The notes: generated by a model from the sequence alone, not told the origin. A DNA stretch of 10,965 bases from Geobacteraceae bacterium (GCA_027064785.1 JAMOPE010000272.1:1-10965), one strand, 5' to 3'; shown: positions 1-7,642, counted from the stretch's first letter. Made by a program: numbers and translations.

Positions 1-18
1 CCTGAACGTCTAAAAACC

Positions 19-47
19 TTGAACCATATTAGTGGTTGTGATAAAAG
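19..47 (+). promoter_or_regulatory. Candidate sigma-70 promoter for the rpsF operon
   Basis: TTGAAC at 19-24 resembles a -35 box (TTGACA). Seventeen bases later TAAAAG at 42-47 is a weak -10; overlapping GATAAA at 40-45 is an alternative with a 15-base spacer. Transcription would then start near 53-58, just before the first hairpin of the leader. The -10 is poor, so this is tentative, and the real promoter may lie upstream of the window. Confidence 0.3.
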
Positions 48-57
48 CTATTGTTTC

Positions 58-125
58 GTCTAGAGCCGTTGGGGGTCTAGGCATATCCTTGTTCCGGGTT
101 AGTGTCCGGGGCTGTCAATCCTAGA
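58..125 (+). promoter_or_regulatory. Structured 5' leader of rpsF, possible S6:S18 autoregulatory element
   Basis: Several helices can be drawn by hand. Bases 58-64 pair with 76-82 (7 bp, one G-U). Bases 76-81 pair with 120-125 (6 bp, TCTAGG with CCTAGA). Bases 91-97 pair with 106-112 (7 bp, two G-U, 8-base loop). The first two helices share 76-81 and so exclude each other. The second ends inside the Shine-Dalgarno region of rpsF (AGAGGAG, 123-129), so it could hide the ribosome site. Known rpsF leaders in many bacteria bind the S6:S18 complex through a CCG-containing element; CCG triplets occur here at 66-68, 94-96 and 106-108. I could not confirm a match to the published consensus. Confidence 0.4.
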
Positions 126-136
126 GGAGTACACTG

Positions 137-532
137 ATGAGAAATTATGAAGCACTCTACATTGTCCATCCCGATGTTGTCGGTGATGAGTTAACTGCAA
201 TTGTGGAGAAATTCCAGAAGGTTCTCACCGATCAGGCGGTGGAGATCTACAAACTGGACAACTGGGGCACCCGTAAACTTGCTTATCCGATCAAAAAGGT
301 TGAGCGCGGTTGCTACATTCAAACCCTGTTTACTGCAGCACCGGAAGTGATCGCTGAATTTGAGCGTCGCTTGCGCCTTGATGAAAAAATCCTCCGTTTT
401 CTGACTGTTCGTCTTGATGAAGAATTCCCGGAAATCGTAGAGGAAGAGCCGGTTGAAGAGGCTACCGAGGAAACAACTGAAGCTCCTGCTGAAGAAAAAG
501 CAGAAGCCGCTCCGGTTGAAGAAACAAAATAA
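137..532 (+). CDS. rpsF: 30S ribosomal protein S6
   Basis: This is the primary-binding partner of S18 on the platform of the 30S subunit. The 131-residue product begins MRNYEALYIVHPD, the typical first beta strand of S6, and carries the conserved segments NWGTRKLAYPIKK (about 43-55) and LRLDEKILRFLTVRLDE (about 79-95). Residues from about 98 to the end form a tail rich in Glu, Ala, Thr and Pro, as in many deltaproteobacterial S6 proteins; such tails are expected to be disordered. The start is fixed by AGAGGAG at 123-129, seven bases before the ATG. It is the first gene of the rpsF-rpsR-DUF2232-rplI operon, with rpsR 38 bases downstream. The S6:S18 complex commonly represses its own mRNA, and the preceding leader could mediate that. 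Confidence 0.97.
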   Translation: MRNYEALYIVHPDVVGDELTAIVEKFQKVLTDQAVEIYKLDNWGTRKLAYPIKKVERGCYIQTLFTAAPEVIAEFERRLRLDEKILRFLTVRLDEEFPEIVEEEPVEEATEETTEAPAEEKAEAAPVEETK

Positions 533-570
533 TATATTACTTGAATATATAACAGTTTAGGAGAATATCC

Positions 571-840
571 ATGGCTTACGAAAGATCATCACGTCCATCA
601 TCTGCACCACCACGGCGTCGCTTCGGTCGGCGGAAAATTTGCCGTTACTGTGCTGATAAGAGTCAGAAGATTGATTACAAAGATGTGAACAACCTGAAAT
701 ACTATCTCTCCGAACGGGGCAAAATCGTCCCACGGCGGATTTCCGGAACTTGTGCGGCTCACCAGCGTCAAATTGCTGAAGCAATCAAGAATGCCCGGCA
801 AATTGCGTTGCTGCCCTATACTGCGTCTCACTCTTTGTAA
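571..840 (+). CDS. rpsR: 30S ribosomal protein S18
   Basis: S18 binds with S6 to the central domain of 16S rRNA. The 89-residue product has a basic, proline- and arginine-rich N-terminus, then the S18 core with [19 protein letters not shown] (about 34-52), PRRISGTC (54-61) and the [20 protein letters not shown] end (64 onward). C24, C27, C61 and H64 are all present, so this is a zinc-binding (C+) S18 form. A good ribosome site, TAGGAG, lies at 558-563 before the ATG. The gene sits between rpsF and the DUF2232 gene, the usual order. A 75-residue reading frame on the opposite strand here is a shadow. Confidence 0.97.
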   Translation: MAYERSSRPSSAPPRRRFGRRKICRYCADKSQKIDYKDVNNLKYYLSERGKIVPRRISGTCAAHQRQIAEAIKNARQIALLPYTASHSL

Positions 841-861
841 GTCGCAGTTTAAATTGTTGGA

Positions 862-1791
862 ATGAAAGGGCAGTCGGTACTATTTACCGCAGCAGGAATT
901 GCAATAACGCTACTCTGCTTACTTGGAGCTGGCTGGATCGGACCACTTGGTTCTTTCCTCAACTTGCTAACTCCGATCGCGGCGGCATACGTTGGTATGC
1001 GTTTTGGCTTGCGATCCGGCATTGTCGTTGTTGCTGTCACCTGTGCGTTGTTGCAGCAAATGGCAACGACATACACGCTGGCTGCTTATATCGGGATATT
1101 TGGTGTCAGCTCATTGCTGCTCCCCGCTTTTTTACGGCGTCATATCCCGTGGGATAAATCGGTACTTTATGCAACGGTTGGATCAGTCGTTGCGACGGTT
1201 GCAATGATTTTTGCTGCTGTTGTTGTCAGTGGAACGGGTCTGCATGATCTGATTAATCAGATGATCCAGTCCGAAGTTCAGCAGGCAATGCAGATCTACC
1301 GGGATACTGGCTTTACCGAAGCGCAGCTGCAGGAGATGCAGCAGGTGATGGATGGCATGGCTGGTTTCATCAGGGAGAGTTTTTACGGACTTTACGTGGT
1401 GTCACTGCTGGTGATTCAGGTGCTGTGTCTGTTGTTGCTGCAACGCTTCAAGGGGAACAGTTACCAGATCAGTGGAATCCCGTTTCCCCGCTGGCGGGTG
1501 CCGGCAGTTGTTATCTGGCTGTTAATTGCTTCGGGTTTTTCGTTACTGATTCCCGTTGATATAGTTGCAATGATCGGGCGCAATCTGCTGATTATTCTGC
1601 TTCCCCTCTATTTCTTGCAGGGAATGGCGGTTGTTAGCAGCTTTATGCAGAAAAAGCCCTATCCACCAATGGTCAAAGGTTTGATTTATCTGCTTCTGCT
1701 GATACTCAACCCTTTACCGATTATTATTACCTGTGCCGGTGTTTTTGATCTGTGGATCGATTTTCGCAGGCCCAGACAGAAGAGTATATAA
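862..1791 (+). CDS. DUF2232 / YybS-like multi-pass membrane protein
   Basis: A 309-residue integral membrane protein of unknown biochemical function. Hydrophobic segments appear at about 6-28, 32-50, 53-85, 100-124, 174-196, 213-231, 235-264 and 272-292, giving roughly eight spans; the helical stretch at about 126-170 is polar and probably outside the bilayer. The C-terminus has a G-V-F-D-L-W-x-D-F-R motif, which I recall as typical of DUF2232 proteins. In deltaproteobacteria and Firmicutes this family often lies between or near rpsR and rplI, as here. The ATG at 862 is the first start after an in-frame stop at 850-852, and its ribosome site is weak (only TTGGA), so expression may depend on coupling to rpsR. 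The family name rests on gene position and general look; substrate and function are unknown. Confidence 0.85.
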   Translation: MKGQSVLFTAAGIAITLLCLLGAGWIGPLGSFLNLLTPIAAAYVGMRFGLRSGIVVVAVTCALLQQMATTYTLAAYIGIFGVSSLLLPAFLRRHIPWDKSVLYATVGSVVATVAMIFAAVVVSGTGLHDLINQMIQSEVQQAMQIYRDTGFTEAQLQEMQQVMDGMAGFIRESFYGLYVVSLLVIQVLCLLLLQRFKGNSYQISGIPFPRWRVPAVVIWLLIASGFSLLIPVDIVAMIGRNLLIILLPLYFLQGMAVVSSFMQKKPYPPMVKGLIYLLLLILNPLPIIITCAGVFDLWIDFRRPRQKSI

Positions 1792-1816
1792 CCTCGATCC
1801 AATACGGAGGAGAGAC

Positions 1817-2275
1817 ATGAATACAAATGTGATTTTACGTGAGAATGTCGATGGTCTTGGAACCATCGGTGATGTTGTGAGTGTCAAGGCGGGTTATGCT
1901 AGAAACTACCTGCTGCCGCAGGGACTGGCCAGTGTTGCAGATTCCCGCAATGTCAAAGAACTTGAACATCAGAAACGTCAGCTTTCCCGGAAACTTGAAA
2001 AAGTGACCAAGGATGCCGAAGGCGTTAAGGCCCGGATCGAAAAAGTGACCTGCGAGTTTACTCAGCGTGCCGGTGAAGAGGGTAAACTTTTCGGTTCCGT
2101 GACCTCGATGGATCTTGAAGCTAAGCTTCAGGAAGCTGGAATTGAGATTCCCCGCAAGAAAATTCAACTTGGTGAACCGATTAAGACTCTTGGTGAACAC
2201 ATTGTGCCGGTCAAACTTGACGCCGGTGTTGTTGCTGATTTGAAAGTTGTTGTCAGTGCCGAGGAAGAAGTCTAA
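1817..2275 (+). CDS. rplI: 50S ribosomal protein L9
   Basis: L9 is an elongated protein at the base of the L1 stalk that helps keep the reading frame during translation. The product is 152 residues, close to the usual 147-150. The N-terminal domain shows NVILRENVDGLGTIGDVVSVK followed by the L9 signature GYARNYLLPQGLA (about 29-41). A long charged connecting helix lies at about 48-75, and the C-terminal domain contains GKLFGSVTS (about 88-96). The start at 1817 is chosen because GGAGGAGAG at 1806-1814 sits just upstream and the protein then starts at the family's normal position. A longer reading frame from 1733 would run into the DUF2232 gene and is not used. It is the last gene of the operon, followed by a terminator; dnaB, a frequent follower in related genomes, is absent. 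Confidence 0.96.
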   Translation: MNTNVILRENVDGLGTIGDVVSVKAGYARNYLLPQGLASVADSRNVKELEHQKRQLSRKLEKVTKDAEGVKARIEKVTCEFTQRAGEEGKLFGSVTSMDLEAKLQEAGIEIPRKKIQLGEPIKTLGEHIVPVKLDAGVVADLKVVVSAEEEV

Positions 2276-2308
2276 TCTTTCCGAAAACAATTTCTGATAT
2301 ATGTACGA

Positions 2309-2346
2309 GGGCGATAGGCTTTGCAGCTATCGCCCTTTTTGTTTTT
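2309..2346 (+). terminator. Intrinsic terminator of the ribosomal-protein operon
   Basis: A perfect 9-bp stem pairs GGGCGATAG (2309-2317) with CTATCGCCC (2327-2335) around a 9-base loop. It is followed by two runs of five T separated by one G (2336-2346). It lies 33 bases after the rplI stop and is a textbook rho-independent terminator, separating this operon from the signalling genes downstream. Confidence 0.93.
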
Positions 2347-2404
2347 ATAAGTCAAGTATGCTCTCTCCTTAGTTCTTATTCATTATTTGTGATACATTTT
2401 CTGC

Positions 2405-2433
2405 TTGAATCTAAGACTGATACCGAGTATTGT
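2405..2433 (+). promoter_or_regulatory. Candidate promoter of the signalling operon
   Basis: TTGAAT at 2405-2410 matches four of six -35 bases. After a 17-base spacer, TATTGT at 2428-2433 matches four of six -10 bases. It lies after the terminator of the preceding operon and about 30 bases before the lipoprotein start, where a promoter is expected. No clear operator repeat was seen in 2347-2452. Confidence 0.4.
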
Positions 2434-2464
2434 CGATTAGTTCATATTAATCATGGGGGGTGGT

Positions 2465-3241
2465 ATGTATCGATTGTCTATTATTTTTGCCATGCTGTTA
2501 TGTGTCGTTGCCTGCGATATGGAAAAATATCCGGAAGCAAGGGACACTCATTCTTGTGAGCTGTTGATTTACAGTGGAATAACACTGGTTCAGCCGCTTG
2601 AGGAGATAGCTGCTTTGGTCGAAGACAAAATGGATTGCCGAATCAGGATCAGTTCCGGTGATTCCGGACATTTACTTCGTTCGATCAGAGTCAATAAGGT
2701 TGGTGACATATTTTTCCCGGGATCTGCGTCTTATCTTAATACTCTGGTTGCAGGGGGGCTGATTACACAGAATGTTCAGATCGGTTTTAACCAGGCGAAA
2801 CTTTTCGTTCAACCGGGCAACCCCATGGATATTTCAGCTGATTTAAACAATCTGACCAATGAGAGGTTTAATGTTGTTCTTGGAAATGAACGGGCTGGAT
2901 CGATAGGAAAAGAGACCAAAAGAATTTTGAGTGAGGCAGGGATCTACAGGGATGCTCTGGATAACAGTCTTTATTTAACGACAGATTCCAAAGGATTAGC
3001 TAACGCGATTAAAAATCATGATGCTGATTTGGTTATCAACTGGAATGCTGTTGCATTTCTTCCAGAAAATCATGGAAAGATGGAGTCTCTACCTTTGCCT
3101 GATATTTATGTGAAAAAGCAGCCTATCGTAATGGGGATTCTCAAATACAGTCAGCACCCTGATATTGCCAGGAAGGTTTTAGATTTATCGGTGTCTGCTG
3201 TCGGTCAAAATATTTTTCGTAAATATGGTTTTTTGGATTAG
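2465..3241 (+). CDS. ModA-like substrate-binding lipoprotein, likely sensory partner of the adjacent kinase
   Basis: A 258-residue periplasmic binding protein of the type II fold, closest in style to molybdate/tungstate (ModA-like) proteins. The start at 2465 is preferred to 2453 because the G-rich run 2455-2463 then serves as ribosome site and the signal peptide starts MYRLS. A hydrophobic stretch leads to a lipobox VVAC with lipidated C17. The next residue is D18, which in enteric bacteria signals retention in the inner membrane. The mature part begins with LLIYSG (33-38), then SSGDSGHLLRSI (63-74) and VGDIFFPGSASYL, which align in layout with the two anion-binding loops of ModA. No permease or ATPase follows; instead the kinase gene starts 8 bases after the stop. 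A role as ligand-sensing subunit, comparable to TorT with TorS, is inferred. The ligand is unknown; an oxyanion is a guess from the fold. Confidence 0.8.
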   Translation: MYRLSIIFAMLLCVVACDMEKYPEARDTHSCELLIYSGITLVQPLEEIAALVEDKMDCRIRISSGDSGHLLRSIRVNKVGDIFFPGSASYLNTLVAGGLITQNVQIGFNQAKLFVQPGNPMDISADLNNLTNERFNVVLGNERAGSIGKETKRILSEAGIYRDALDNSLYLTTDSKGLANAIKNHDADLVINWNAVAFLPENHGKMESLPLPDIYVKKQPIVMGILKYSQHPDIARKVLDLSVSAVGQNIFRKYGFLD

Positions 3242-3249
3242 TCATTCTT

Positions 3250-6200
3250 ATGTTTAAAATTTTAAGACACAATATTATGCCTCAGCTTTTGTTGCTGATC
3301 GTGATGTTTACAGTTTGTTTTCTAGGAGTTATCTTGGGGACACACCTGTTGCAGAAACGTCAAACCTATCTGCAATCACTGCTCGAAAATGAGCAAAATA
3401 AAATCGAATTGACTCACATCCTGCAAAAGAAAGTTCTCGCCGTTAATATACGAATGCACGATCTGACTGGAGCCTCTTCTCAGCCAGAGATGTCGCACAT
3501 TTTAAAAACGCTCTCCAGGCTACAATTAGAGTTACAGAAGATCATAGATATCATTGATCGTGGCGGCAAAATTGCGATTAAAAATTTGATTAGTTTTGAT
3601 TTTGAAAAGTCAATGTCAAGAAGCTTGGAATACACCCCACATGGGGTTAAAGAGCTCAATATTCTGGTTCTTGAGTTCCGAACCGATTTAAGTGAAATCG
3701 GTGAGATTATTACTGGGCTGCAAGACATTGTTAGATATAAAATCAGTGCTCTGGATGGCCATGATCCTCTTGAAATTGCAGGCAGTATTCGTAAAGTCGA
3801 TAATTTTTATAAGGGTATTGCACCCTTCATAGGCCGGGTTTTGGAACATTCTGCTGGTTTGCTGCTGCAAAGTCAGCAGGAAATGGATCGTATCCGGGCT
3901 GTTAATTCCCAATTTATTACGACTTACCGACAAATTGAAATTGCAGTAGCTGCTATTGCCACGGCATTGATTTTACTTGCCGGAGGAGCGACTCTGCGCT
4001 CAACTCGGAAAATTCTCTACGAGAGACGGAGATATCAGCAGGAACTTAAAGAGTCGAATAGTAATCTTGAAGAAATCGTAAGAAAACGGACGTCTGCTTT
4101 GGTTAAAGAAATTGCAGAACGAAAAAATGCTCAAGACCAGGTCATGAAACAAGCCGATTTCTTATTAAAAACCATTGAGTCTCTTTCACACCCTTTCTAT
4201 GTCATAGATGCTCTGGATTATTCTATCGTCCTTGCCAACTCCGCAGCACGTGCTCAACGAGAAGGCGGGAACGCAACCTGTTTTGCATTGACTCATGGTC
4301 GGAATTCTCCCTGTGATCATATTTCATGTCCGCTGGAAATTATAAAAGAAACACGTGAAGAAGTTGTTCTTGAAAGGGTTCTCCGCAATAAACAGGGAGA
4401 TGAAATTTATCTTGAGGTTCATGGGTATCCTATTTTTGACAAAGAGGGAAAGTTGATTCAAATGATAGAATATTCTCTCGATGTTACGGATAAAAAGAGG
4501 GCTGAAGCCGCTTTGCAGCAGGCTAATGTCCAGCTTGAAGAGAAGGTCGAAATTCGTACCCATGAGTTAGAGAAGGAAATTCTGCAACGGAAAGAAGCTC
4601 AACGGAAGCTAGCCAAAAGTGAACGCCATTATCGAAGAATTATAGAGAATATTTCCGATATCATCACAATTGTTGATCCAGAAGGCACCATGACCTATAT
4701 CAGCCCCTCAGCTGAAAGGGTGCTGGGTCTCTCGCCTGCACAAATGATTGGGCGCAATATCAGAGAAACTGTTGATCAAGAAGATATAAAGGGGGTTGAT
4801 ATGCAAACCCTTTATGATCGATATGGTCGCAATGGAGCACTTGAATATAGAGTACGGACCTGTTCAGGAGAGTTTCTCCTTTTGGAATCGTACGTCTATA
4901 AATTTAAGCAGGACGATGGAAGGGATGGGTATATTTTTTCATCGCGTGATATTACCATACGCAGGCGATCTGAGGCCGAGACAAATAAGTTACGTCTTGT
5001 GGTTGAGCAATCTCCGAGCAGTATTGTTATTACTGATAAAAATGGAACCATTGAATACGTCAATCCGGCGTTTGAGCGGATCAGTGGTTACAGTTTTGCT
5101 GAGGCCGTCGGTCAAAATCCACGGGTTCTTAAATCTGGGAAAACTCCGGAGTCGGCATTTAAGCAACTTTGGGCAACAATCATTTCCGGGCGGGTTTGGC
5201 GCGGTGAATTTATAAATAAAAAGAAAAATGGCGAGCTGTATGATGAGAATGTTCTTATCCTTCCCATTAAGGATTCTACCGGGGAAATTACAAATTTTGC
5301 TGCAGTAAAAGAGAATATTTCTGAAATTAAAAAAGCTAAAAGAGAAGCTGAGAATGCCAATCGGGCGAAATCTGATTTCCTTTCGCAGATGAGTCATGAA
5401 CTCAGAACGCCATTGAATGCTATAAACGGTTTTTCTCAATTGATGCTTAAAAGTAAGAAAAATCCGTTAAATGAAAAACAGAAATCGATGACAGAGCAGA
5501 TTCACACCGCTGGAAATCATCTCCTGAGCCTGATCAATGAGATTCTTGATCTCGCTCGTATCGAATCGCGAGAATTTGCTTTATCTGTTGAAAATGTTGA
5601 TCCGAAAATTGTTATCAATGAATGTCTTTCTCTGATTTCTCCCCTTGCCCAGGAAAAACAGATTGAGATTGTGAATAACTGCGAATGTGAAAGTCTCCCT
5701 TATTTAAAAGCTGATTTGGTTAGAGTTAAACAGGTTCTGCTAAATTTCCTTTCTAATGCCGTGAAATATAATCGTCCCAATGGGAAGATTATTATTGATA
5801 CGGATGAGTCTGAGTCAGGTTTCCTGAAGTTTATTATTTCTGACACCGGAATAGGAATCCCCGTAGAGAAACAGCAGGATATTTTTACTCCGTTTTCCCG
5901 TGCGGTTGACAATCCGGATGAAATTGAAGGAACCGGAATTGGAATGGCTATTACCAGTCAGCTTGTTGAAAAAATGGGTGGTGATCTTGGTTTTGATAGC
6001 CAATTGGGTCAGGGAAGTACTTTCTGGTTTATGTTGCCCGTTTCTGATGCGGATAATTTGCCGTTAAATGTACTGCCCCCTAGCCATACTGAGGAGCAGC
6101 TGGTCTCCAGTGCTCATCCTGCGATAAGAAATATTTTGTATATCGAAGACAACCAGATAAATATTGTTTTCATGGAGGAGTTTTTTGCTGAATTAGATGG

Positions 6201-6498
6201 TTTTCAGCTATCTTGTCGAATGACTGGAGAAGAGGGGCTGGTTGCAGCAAAGGAAATGCTTCCCGATCTGATTTTAATGGATTTGAATCTTCCCGGGATT
6301 GATGGATTTCAAACCTTTAAACGTTTGAAAGAAACGGAAGCAACAGCAGAAATTCCAGTTATTGCAGTTAGTGCCGATGTGATGGACAAAACTGTCAAAC
6401 GAATTCAGCGCTTGGGTTTTTCCGGGCATGTGCCGAAGCCGGTTGATACTCTACTTTTGTATAAAACGATACTTGATCTCCTGGAGAAAAAATCATGA
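3250..6498 (+). CDS. Hybrid sensor histidine kinase (helical sensor, three PAS, HisKA, HATPase, receiver)
   Basis: A 1082-residue membrane kinase. Membrane span 1 is about 10-31 and span 2 about 230-250, enclosing a roughly 195-residue periplasmic region rich in Leu, Ile and charged residues that looks all-helical. No HAMP domain is obvious; a coiled coil (about 255-300) leads to PAS1 (305-420), another coiled coil (420-460), PAS2 (462-575) and PAS3 (581-695). PAS1 contains C344, H349, C355 and C360 in a spaced motif. The catalytic core is intact: H-box SHELRTP with phospho-acceptor H716, N-box N832/N836, G1 DTGIGIP (865-871) and G2 GTGIGMAI (894-901). The C-terminal receiver has E966/D967, phospho-acceptor D1011 and K1063. 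No Shine-Dalgarno precedes the ATG, so translation is probably coupled to the lipoprotein gene. Its stop overlaps the next start. Likely output is phosphotransfer to the receiver of the HD-GYP protein, directly or through its own receiver; the signal is probably ligand-loaded lipoprotein plus a cytoplasmic PAS cue. Confidence 0.93.
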   Translation: MFKILRHNIMPQLLLLIVMFTVCFLGVILGTHLLQKRQTYLQSLLENEQNKIELTHILQKKVLAVNIRMHDLTGASSQPEMSHILKTLSRLQLELQKIIDIIDRGGKIAIKNLISFDFEKSMSRSLEYTPHGVKELNILVLEFRTDLSEIGEIITGLQDIVRYKISALDGHDPLEIAGSIRKVDNFYKGIAPFIGRVLEHSAGLLLQSQQEMDRIRAVNSQFITTYRQIEIAVAAIATALILLAGGATLRSTRKILYERRRYQQELKESNSNLEEIVRKRTSALVKEIAERKNAQDQVMKQADFLLKTIESLSHPFYVIDALDYSIVLANSAARAQREGGNATCFALTHGRNSPCDHISCPLEIIKETREEVVLERVLRNKQGDEIYLEVHGYPIFDKEGKLIQMIEYSLDVTDKKRAEAALQQANVQLEEKVEIRTHELEKEILQRKEAQRKLAKSERHYRRIIENISDIITIVDPEGTMTYISPSAERVLGLSPAQMIGRNIRETVDQEDIKGVDMQTLYDRYGRNGALEYRVRTCSGEFLLLESYVYKFKQDDGRDGYIFSSRDITIRRRSEAETNKLRLVVEQSPSSIVITDKNGTIEYVNPAFERISGYSFAEAVGQNPRVLKSGKTPESAFKQLWATIISGRVWRGEFINKKKNGELYDENVLILPIKDSTGEITNFAAVKENISEIKKAKREAENANRAKSDFLSQMSHELRTPLNAINGFSQLMLKSKKNPLNEKQKSMTEQIHTAGNHLLSLINEILDLARIESREFALSVENVDPKIVINECLSLISPLAQEKQIEIVNNCECESLPYLKADLVRVKQVLLNFLSNAVKYNRPNGKIIIDTDESESGFLKFIISDTGIGIPVEKQQDIFTPFSRAVDNPDEIEGTGIGMAITSQLVEKMGGDLGFDSQLGQGSTFWFMLPVSDADNLPLNVLPPSHTEEQLVSSAHPAIRNILYIEDNQINIVFMEEFFAELDGFQLSCRMTGEEGLVAAKEMLPDLILMDLNLPGIDGFQTFKRLKETEATAEIPVIAVSADVMDKTVKRIQRLGFSGHVPKPVDTLLLYKTILDLLEKKS

Positions 6499-7589
6499 GT
6501 CTGGATTTTGATCTTGATGACCTGGTTATGACAACGGCGTTGGCCGATATACATGACGCCAAGATTCTGATTGTTGATGATAACAGATCGAATGTTGCAT
6601 TGCTTGAGGCAATCCTGGAAGAAGAAGAATATGAGCGTGTCTTTTCGACAACAGATCCTTTTCAGGTTGAGCCACTGTTTCAAGAGCATCAGTTTGATCT
6701 CATTCTTCTCGATATTCGAATGCCGGGTATGTCAGGTATCGAAGTTCTGCAGAGACTGGCAACGCTTGTCAGAGATGATTATCTCCCGGTGATTGTTCTG
6801 ACTGCACAGACCGATCAGGAAACACGTCAACAGGCTCTGGCTGCGGGGGCGAAAGATTTTATCACCAAACCATTTGATGACTGGGAGGTTCTGTTGCGAA
6901 TTAAGAACACTCTTCAGACGCGACTCTATTTTACCCGGCAGGCTTTGAGAGCGGATTTAATGGAGCGGGAGGTTTTGATTCGAACAAAAGAACTTCGTGA
7001 AACCCAGTTTGAGATTGTTCAGAGATTGGGTGTTGCGGGGGAACTTCGCGACAATGAGACCGGAGCCCATGTGCAGAGAATGAGTAGAACCTGTGCGCTG
7101 CTGGCAGAAAAACGGGGTCTGGGAAAAGCGTATGCAGAACTGCTGTTAAATGCCAGTGTTATGCATGATATTGGAAAGATAGGGATCCCGGATAGTATTT
7201 TGCTGAAAGCTGGAAAGCTTTCAGATGCTGAGTGGCAGGTGATGAAAGAACACCCTAAAATTGGTGGGCGAATCATTGGTGACCATCAGACCAACCTGAT
7301 TACTATTGCAAGGGAAACAGCTCTGTATCATCATGAAAAATGGGATGGAACCGGATATCCTTTCGGGATCGCAGGAAATAATATCCCTGTCGCTGCCAGA
7401 ATTGCTGCCATTAGCGACGTTTTTGATGCGTTGACGACTGAGCGTCCATATAAAAAAGCTTGGTCAGTCGATGACGCAATGGGTGAGCTGAAGAGGAACG
7501 CGGGAAAACATTTTGAACCGATTATGGTTGAATTATTTCAGGAAAATCTCCCTGAAATAATTGAAATTATTACTTGTTATCGTGATTGA
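6495..7589 (+). CDS. Response regulator with HD-GYP phosphodiesterase domain
   Basis: A 364-residue two-domain response regulator. The receiver (about 22-140) has D28/D29, phospho-acceptor D73 in LLDIRMPG, and K125 in TKPFD. A coiled linker (about 140-170) leads to the HD-GYP domain, with H192, the H224-D225 pair in MHDIGKIGIPD, and the full HHEKWDGTGYP signature (279-289). All residues usually needed for metal binding and catalysis are present, so it should be active. HD-GYP enzymes hydrolyse cyclic di-GMP; some members act on 3',3'-cGAMP, and the specificity cannot be told from this reading. The ATG overlaps the kinase stop as ATGA, with GGAGA at 6483-6487 as ribosome site, so the two are translationally coupled and almost certainly partners. 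Phosphorylation by the kinase would control the phosphodiesterase. Confidence 0.94.
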   Translation: MSLDFDLDDLVMTTALADIHDAKILIVDDNRSNVALLEAILEEEEYERVFSTTDPFQVEPLFQEHQFDLILLDIRMPGMSGIEVLQRLATLVRDDYLPVIVLTAQTDQETRQQALAAGAKDFITKPFDDWEVLLRIKNTLQTRLYFTRQALRADLMEREVLIRTKELRETQFEIVQRLGVAGELRDNETGAHVQRMSRTCALLAEKRGLGKAYAELLLNASVMHDIGKIGIPDSILLKAGKLSDAEWQVMKEHPKIGGRIIGDHQTNLITIARETALYHHEKWDGTGYPFGIAGNNIPVAARIAAISDVFDALTTERPYKKAWSVDDAMGELKRNAGKHFEPIMVELFQENLPEIIEIITCYRD

Positions 7590-7642
7590 GGGCCGGTTTT
7601 GAATAGAAACAGGACTGGAATGCTTTGCCTTGGGAATGTCTT

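Noticed and set aside
1..136. Possible tRNA or small RNA gene before rpsF
   Set aside because: No cloverleaf or T-loop sequence could be drawn; the helices fit an mRNA leader better.
529..552. AT-rich inverted stretch between rpsF and rpsR
   Set aside because: It is only weak A/T pairing without a T-run, and an intergenic terminator inside a ribosomal operon is not expected.
1733..1816. Longer start for L9 giving 28 extra N-terminal residues
   Set aside because: It would overlap the DUF2232 gene; the strong ribosome site at 1806-1814 and the normal L9 N-terminus support the start at 1817.
1835..2290. 151-residue frame on the minus strand across rplI
   Set aside because: It is phenylalanine/asparagine-rich low-information translation, complementary to L9 codons.
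4990..5439. 149-residue frame on the minus strand inside the kinase gene
   Set aside because: It lies opposite PAS3 and the H-box of a clearly real kinase and shows no domain of its own.
7625..7642. TTG start for the zinc-ribbon/PilZ protein
   Set aside because: ATG at 7643 has a fair ribosome site and still keeps both CxxC pairs; the extra residues add nothing recognisable.
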